NCBI GenBank assembly: GCA_024280485.1
Contig: JAJRQB010000029.1
Coordinates: forward strand, 1 to 55,029
Direction of reading: 5' to 3'
From: Deltaproteobacteria bacterium
GTDB taxonomy: Bacteria > Desulfobacterota > Desulfuromonadia > Desulfuromonadales > Geopsychrobacteraceae
Length of the DNA: 55,029 nucleotides
Shown: positions 50,371 to 55,029 of the stretch, in pieces
How the letters are laid out: the number at the start of each line of letters is the position of its first letter
How positions within the stretch are numbered: position 1 is the first letter of the stretch
Notes under the pieces: generated by a model
What the model was told of the DNA's origin: nothing
What the model saw: the letters and a program-made list of their open reading frames with translations, nothing else
The model's database searches: none
Made by a program: the position numbers and the translations under genes

Positions 50371-51789
50371 ATGAATATCTATAGCAAATTATTTATTGGT
50401 GGAGAGTGGCGCTCCCCAAGTAGTAACGAAGCCTGCTCGGTCATTAACCCCGCAACGGAGGAGGTCATCGGTAAAATACCTCTCGGGGCCGCTGCCGATG
50501 TTGAGCAAGCGGTCATTGCTGCGACTGAAGCGTTTCCTCTCTGGTCAGGGCTGGCTCCGCAAGAACGTGCCAGTTACCTGCAAAAAATCCACACCGAATT
50601 AGTCGCGCGTTCCACTGACGTCGCGAAGCTGATCACTGCTGAGATGGGCATACCACTCAAACTCAGCCAGCGCATTCAGGTCGGGTTGCCGGTGGCTGTT
50701 CTCGACAGCTATATCAGGCTGCTTGAAACCTATGAGTTTACAGAGAAGATTGGCAGTTCGGTTGTCCACAAAGAGCCGATCGGCGTAGTTGCCGCGATTA
50801 CGCCCTGGAATTTTCCACTCCATCAATTAATGATCAAAGTCGCTGCCGCATTAGCCGCAGGCTGCACCATCATAGTAAAACCGAGTGAACTGGCACCGCT
50901 GAATGCTTTTCTGTTGGCAGAAATAATCGAAAAGTGTGAATTGCCGCCAGGTGTATTTAATCTTGTCAGTGGGCATGGAGCTGTCGTCGGCGAAGCACTC
51001 GCGAGTCATCCAAAGATCGACATGGTCTCCTTTACAGGATCAACCCAGGCAGGCAAGCGGGTCACAATACTCGGGGCCGAATCGGTAAAAAGAGTATCTC
51101 TTGAGCTCGGTGGCAAATCAGCAGCAGTGATTCTGGATGACGCTGATCTGGCCGTTGCCGTCAAGTCAACAGTCAATAATGCTTTTCTCAATTCGGGTCA
51201 GACCTGTAGCGCCCTGACCCGGATGCTGGTCCCCGAGAGCCTTTATCAGGACGCGGCTACAATTGCGATCGAGGTTGCCAGGGGTTTCGTGCCGGGCAAC
51301 CCGACAGAGGCGCAGACCAGGATTGGTCCTCTGATTTCGGCCGAGCAGAGACAACGCGTCTGCAAATATATCCAGTCAGGAATTGAAGAAGGTGCAGAAC
51401 TCCTGATTGGTGGAATCGATAAGCCCGACAACCAGCCACACGGGTACTATGTCCAACCGACTATTTTGGGCAGGGTGACTCCACAAATGAAGGTCGCCCG
51501 CGAGGAGATTTTTGGACCTGTCCTGAGCATTTTAACCTATCAAGACGAAGAAGAAGCGATCAGAATTGCCAACGACAGCAGTTACGGGTTGTCAGGCGCC
51601 GTTTGGTCAGCCAGTAGCGATAGGGCTGAAAAAATAGCCCTCAAAATGCGGACAGGCCAGATCGATATCAATGGCGGCCGTTTTAATGTGCTCGCTCCTT
51701 TTGGTGGTTATCGACAGTCAGGAAACGGCAGAGAGCTTGGGATCTATGGTCTGGAAGAATTTCTTGAGCTGAAATCATTACAATTCTGA
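50371..51789 (+). CDS. NAD(P)-dependent aldehyde dehydrogenase
   Basis: 472 aa. Class motifs are present: ITPWNFPLHQLMIKVAAALAAG, catalytic Glu in SLELGGKSA, catalytic Cys in NSGQTCSAL, and EEIFGPVLS. It oxidises aldehydes to acids in the cytoplasm; subgroup and substrate are not clear. The start at 50371 has AGAGAGG upstream. It gives a second way, next to AOR, of removing aldehydes formed by the alcohol and amine dehydrogenases. No sigma-54 promoter was found in front. The 51790-51959 gap shows nothing. Confidence 0.92.
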   Translation: MNIYSKLFIGGEWRSPSSNEACSVINPATEEVIGKIPLGAAADVEQAVIAATEAFPLWSGLAPQERASYLQKIHTELVARSTDVAKLITAEMGIPLKLSQRIQVGLPVAVLDSYIRLLETYEFTEKIGSSVVHKEPIGVVAAITPWNFPLHQLMIKVAAALAAGCTIIVKPSELAPLNAFLLAEIIEKCELPPGVFNLVSGHGAVVGEALASHPKIDMVSFTGSTQAGKRVTILGAESVKRVSLELGGKSAAVILDDADLAVAVKSTVNNAFLNSGQTCSALTRMLVPESLYQDAATIAIEVARGFVPGNPTEAQTRIGPLISAEQRQRVCKYIQSGIEEGAELLIGGIDKPDNQPHGYYVQPTILGRVTPQMKVAREEIFGPVLSILTYQDEEEAIRIANDSSYGLSGAVWSASSDRAEKIALKMRTGQIDINGGRFNVLAPFGGYRQSGNGRELGIYGLEEFLELKSLQF

Positions 51790-51959
51790 GGAGGCCAGAG
51801 AACGAAATACGTCTCAACTAACCGTAAATATAGCGAAAAGCAGCAAAGATGGCGGGCCGACATTCGACGCCGGTTTCATCTCTTTGTGGACCAGATTTGC
51901 ATGCTGATCGACAGGGGGGACTTACGCAATGAAAAAGCGTGGATATCAATCAGTTATAT

Positions 51960-52643
51960 TTAGGGGTTAGTCATCTCATCATTCTTAGGGTTTAATCCCA
52001 TCTTAATGCGGGCAGTTTCAACACAGTCCGGGCAGATGCCATGAGAGAACTCGATGGCGCTCTTTTTATGGAAATAAGTATCTATCTGTTCCCAGTACCC
52101 CTTGTCATCGCGTATTTTTTTGCAGTAGCAACAGATAGGAAGAAGCCCCTTAAGTTGCTGAATCTCGTCAAGCGCTTGTAAAAGTTCCCGGTTTTTCACT
52201 TCCAGTTCCCGACAGAGATTGAAGCTGCCCATCAAATCAGCATGTCTGGCAACCGCAATCATGATGGCCCTCTTGAGCCGGCTCTTTTCCGGAGGTTTCA
52301 TCAGATAAGCACCGATTCCTGACCTGGTTGCAGATTCAACCACTATTTCCGACTCGTGGGCGGTCAAAACAACTATGGGGGTTGGTTTTTCCTTCTGGAT
52401 GACCCTGGCGGCACACAGGCCGCCCATGTTGGGCATACTGATATCCATAAGGACCACATCCGGGGCTAAGGAGTGAACCATCTCAACCGCCTGAGTCCCC
52501 GTGGATGCGCTGCCAACGTGTTCATAGCCAAGCTGTTTCAACAAGCGCACGATCTCTTCACTGACAAGGTAATCGTCTTCAGCGACAAGCACGCGATAGC
52601 TGGAATTGTTCAGATCGGGGGAGACTGAGTTACTGACTAACAT
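51960..52643 (-). CDS. Response regulator with C-terminal zinc-type module
   Basis: 227 aa: receiver (phospho-acceptor D67 in VVLMDISMPN), a helical linker (residues 135-170, likely coiled coil) and a C-terminal segment with CCYCKKIRDDKGYWEQID...GICPDC, probably metal binding. This tail is common in response regulators of deltaproteobacteria. It lacks a classical HTH, so it may act on RNA or proteins rather than DNA. The start at 52643 (AGGAGCAGG upstream) lies inside the end of the kinase gene, overlapping by 14 nt. Confidence 0.85.
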   Translation of the reverse strand: MLVSNSVSPDLNNSSYRVLVAEDDYLVSEEIVRLLKQLGYEHVGSASTGTQAVEMVHSLAPDVVLMDISMPNMGGLCAARVIQKEKPTPIVVLTAHESEIVVESATRSGIGAYLMKPPEKSRLKRAIMIAVARHADLMGSFNLCRELEVKNRELLQALDEIQQLKGLLPICCYCKKIRDDKGYWEQIDTYFHKKSAIEFSHGICPDCVETARIKMGLNPKNDEMTNP

Positions 52644-54951
52644 AGGCCTGCTCCTCTCGCGGGAATTGAATACTGATGACGGCACCAGCATCGTTGCCAA
52701 GAGCTATTTCCCCCCTCATGCTCTGGGAGACTATTCCCTGCGCCAAGCGCAGCCCGGTATGCCTCCCCTCAAGAGATTCCCAGCTCAAAACAGATTGGGG
52801 AAATCCGGGACCGTTGTCACGATAAGACAGACAAATGAGATTATCCTCCAGGTGCGCTGACACTCGAATGCGAGGTGAGACTTCTTCCTCAAAGGCATAC
52901 TTGATTGAATTGGTCGTCATTTCGTTGATAACCAGCGCCAGATGATGGGCCTGATCGCAGTTGACTTCAATCTGGGTGGCCGAGACTTCGACTTTAGGCC
53001 TTTCTCCGGGCAGGCCATTGACCGTAGCTGTGATGAGACTTGAACATAGTGCACCAAGGTTCAAGGCCTGCCACTCGTTGGCAGACAATAAGCCATGAAC
53101 GGTGGACAGACTCTCGACCCGGCCGACGATCTCCTTGATGATTGAAACGGCCTCATCCTGGTTATTCGCCTCGGCGCTATCCTGCTCCTTATGCAGCAGC
53201 CCGACCAGGGCCATAAGGTTATTTTTGACTCGGTGATTAACTTCCTGAAGCAGGTTCGCCTGCGTCAGCGCTGATTGCCTCAAATTTTCTTTGATTTTTT
53301 TTCGCTCAGTGATGTTGGTGGCAATTTCCAACCTGACCAGTCTGCCATCAGTCCAGGCAATCGCCTGATCATGGCAGTCATACCACTCATCATTTAGCGT
53401 ATTTTGGAATTCCCAACGATAAACGCCCGTTGCCTTGCCATCCATATCCACAAGCTTGTCGTTAGTGCAATGATCACAGGGTCCTGTCTGTTCGGCCTGC
53501 AGGACCTGCCAGCAGATCCGGCCATCGATATCACCAAAAACCTTCTGCGCATGAGAGTTTGACAGAAGAATTTCGTGGGTTTCAAGGTCAGCGACATAGA
53601 TGACGGAGTCGATGCTGTCTATGACAACCTTGAAGCGATCATGCGCCTCCCGGAGTTTTTCATTGGCCAGAGATTGCGCCGTGACATCCCGGAAAGACCA
53701 GACGCGACCCTCAAGCTGATCATCACTAAGCAGCGGGGTGGAGAACCGCTCGAAGACCCGCCCATCTTTGAGCAGTAAGCTATCAAGGTGATACTCATTC
53801 AGTTTGCTCAGGCAAGCCACTTTTTCCCGAAAGGCCTCTGGTTCACGGAGTTGCTGAGCGACAAAGGCAAGACGGTCATCTCCATTTTCATTGTTAATAA
53901 GTTCAGCAGGAAGATTCCAGAGGGCAACAAAATTCGAGTTGGAATGCAGGACCTTGTTGTGCTTGTCGACAACGAGGATCCCCTCTGCCGTCGATTCGAG
54001 AATCGTCTCCAATAAGTAATTATTTTCGTGAAGCAACTCCTTGGCCTTCTGCGCCCCCTGCAAGGCCAAAACATTCTCTCCAAGGGATTTGTCCAGATCT
54101 GCTTTTACCTGCTCCAGATGGGCCGTCCGCCGATAAAGCTTAGTCCAGAGAAGGGCTAAGATTAATGCGACCCCTAACAAAGCACCACCGGAAGTCTTTG
54201 CGGCCTGCAGCCCCTGCTGAAAAATGTCGCGGGGCATACTCATAATAAGGGTTAGTGAGACACGGCTAAATATGTCTTCGAGACCCTGATGTACAACCAG
54301 GGTTTCATCACCGCGCAGCAAATATTTTGCGCCAGCACCGCCGAGCTCTTGCGTCTCACCTATAGCGCTTCCCTCTACACCTTCAGCCCTTAAATGGAAC
54401 TCAATCTCAAGTTTATCTGCCAACTGCTGGATATAATCATCAGAGAGGGCGCGACCTACCAGCAAAACACCCTTTACCGGACCCTCGCCGCTACTATGCA
54501 CAATCGGTCTGACCGCCAGAAGCCACGGCCCTTGTGCGCTACTTAGAATTCCGGAAGTTATTTTTCCAGCCACTGCAGCCTGAAACACTTCACCCTGAGG
54601 GGCGAGAATCGTATCCACAAAATCAGGGGCCTCCAACCCAGTCGAGTCTCCTGAAAGGAGAGATCTACCGCCTACGAGCTGGCCATTCAGGTCGACAATG
54701 AGAAAGGCGTCCAGTTCAATATCTTCATGAAGGTACTTCCAACCCAGGGTTTCCGCCGCATACTCCCTGTTATGATCCTGAACAAAGTCATAGGTATCGT
54801 CCCACTCGGAATACTCTCCGGCCATCTGGAGTAGATGTTGGCCCACAGTGTTTAGACTCTCCTGACAACGATGCAGATTTTTAATGGCTTCCTGTTTTTC
54901 CAAATCACGAAAGGGAGCGGTGGGTGTCAAGATAGTTGTCGCCCCATTCAA
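52630..54951 (-). CDS. CHASE4/PAS HisKA_2-type histidine kinase lacking its first membrane helix
   Basis: 773 aa: the protein opens almost at once in a CHASE4-type sensor region (LEKQEAIKNLHRCQES, EYSEWDDTYDFVQDHN), which in normal kinases follows a first membrane helix that is absent here; the second helix (GALLGVALILALLW) is present near residue 245. Two PAS domains, then HisKA_2/HWE phospho-acceptor QEVNHRVKNNL and ATPase motifs (NEMTTNSIKYAF, DNGPGF). The TTG start at 54951 lies directly after the stop of the upstream gene and has no clear ribosome site. The true start may have been lost or lie in another frame. Paired with the response regulator downstream. Confidence 0.8.
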   Translation of the reverse strand: MNGATTILTPTAPFRDLEKQEAIKNLHRCQESLNTVGQHLLQMAGEYSEWDDTYDFVQDHNREYAAETLGWKYLHEDIELDAFLIVDLNGQLVGGRSLLSGDSTGLEAPDFVDTILAPQGEVFQAAVAGKITSGILSSAQGPWLLAVRPIVHSSGEGPVKGVLLVGRALSDDYIQQLADKLEIEFHLRAEGVEGSAIGETQELGGAGAKYLLRGDETLVVHQGLEDIFSRVSLTLIMSMPRDIFQQGLQAAKTSGGALLGVALILALLWTKLYRRTAHLEQVKADLDKSLGENVLALQGAQKAKELLHENNYLLETILESTAEGILVVDKHNKVLHSNSNFVALWNLPAELINNENGDDRLAFVAQQLREPEAFREKVACLSKLNEYHLDSLLLKDGRVFERFSTPLLSDDQLEGRVWSFRDVTAQSLANEKLREAHDRFKVVIDSIDSVIYVADLETHEILLSNSHAQKVFGDIDGRICWQVLQAEQTGPCDHCTNDKLVDMDGKATGVYRWEFQNTLNDEWYDCHDQAIAWTDGRLVRLEIATNITERKKIKENLRQSALTQANLLQEVNHRVKNNLMALVGLLHKEQDSAEANNQDEAVSIIKEIVGRVESLSTVHGLLSANEWQALNLGALCSSLITATVNGLPGERPKVEVSATQIEVNCDQAHHLALVINEMTTNSIKYAFEEEVSPRIRVSAHLEDNLICLSYRDNGPGFPQSVLSWESLEGRHTGLRLAQGIVSQSMRGEIALGNDAGAVISIQFPREEQAYVSQ

Positions 54952-55029
54952 TTATGCTGCAGCATCGAGGTCCTCTGTTGAGAGCCTTTTAGGTGCTGGG
55001 TTAAGTATGACTGCCTCTATCGGATCCCA
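54952..55029 (-). CDS. 3' end of a gene entering from the right edge
   Basis: Twenty-five codons and a stop on the minus strand (ending LNPAPKRLSTEDLDAAA). Its stop codon abuts the kinase start. Not enough sequence to identify a product. Confidence 0.4.
   Translation of the reverse strand, partial: WDPIEAVILNPAPKRLSTEDLDAAA

Overview
The window looks like a chromosomal segment of an anaerobic, respiring deltaproteobacterium of the Desulfuromonas/Geobacter/Pelobacter type. This is inferred from gene content: an aldehyde:ferredoxin oxidoreductase, many sigma-54 (-24/-12) promoters with NtrC-type activators, c-type cytochrome enzymes, several iron-type alcohol dehydrogenases, a MOSC/MoaA set and an NhaD-type Na+/H+ antiporter (which suggests a saline habitat). 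No rRNA, tRNA, CRISPR array or intact insertion sequence was recognised.

Left part (1-17066, mostly minus strand). The extreme left edge carries the head of a mycofactocin operon (mftA and the start of mftB), too short to stand out as ORFs, behind a near-perfect sigma-54 promoter. After a NUDIX hydrolase comes a long minus-strand run read from 17066 down to 1111: sensor kinase, NtrC-type regulator, a 0.58 kb control region with palindromic activator sites, an outer-membrane porin, and a complete quinohemoprotein amine dehydrogenase (QHNDH) system: qhpA, qhpD, qhpC, qhpB, two U32-family genes, ABC exporter qhpF, protease qhpE, and an aldehyde:ferredoxin oxidoreductase. The gamma-subunit peptide keeps every residue needed for the three thioether bridges and the CTQ cofactor. 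The O2-dependent flavin monooxygenase (QhpG) that hydroxylates the CTQ tryptophan in aerobes is not in the cluster; in its place are two overlapping genes resembling UbiU and UbiV, which belong to a family of O2-independent hydroxylases. This suggests an anaerobic route to the CTQ cofactor and is the main discovery candidate.

Middle (17234-35706). An MFS transporter and a MoaD-like sulfur carrier, a decayed stretch, DMT transporters, tpx, glycerol dehydrogenase with an overlapping PAS kinase gene, a MoxR/VWA pair with a frameshift in moxR, an Fe-type alcohol dehydrogenase closely resembling the mycofactocin-linked methanol:NDMA oxidoreductases (MDO/Mno), an HxlR regulator with a divergent thioredoxin-like gene, glutamate dehydrogenase and a large PPDK_N-domain protein.

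Right part (35791-55029). A minus-strand group (Fe-ADH, PAS kinase, NtrC-type regulator, MoaA, MOSC, a small RHH-like gene, a radical SAM/SPASM protein), then a plus-strand group (DUF4242-like, AmiS/UreI-like channel, porin, unknown), a second radical SAM/SPASM gene, NhaD, an aldehyde dehydrogenase and a CHASE4 kinase/response regulator pair. A shared palindrome, roughly TGTRGA-N5-TCYMCA, recurs upstream of sigma-54 promoters of the mft operon, the MDO-like ADH, the second Fe-ADH with its own two-component system, a tiny membrane peptide and the radical SAM genes. I infer one alcohol-responsive regulon, probably run by the kinase/NtrC pair at 38722-41324, that joins mycofactocin synthesis to alcohol oxidation, while the amine system has its own activator and its own site (GAGACA-N4-TGTCTC). 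The aldehydes produced by both routes could be oxidised by AOR or by the aldehyde dehydrogenase.
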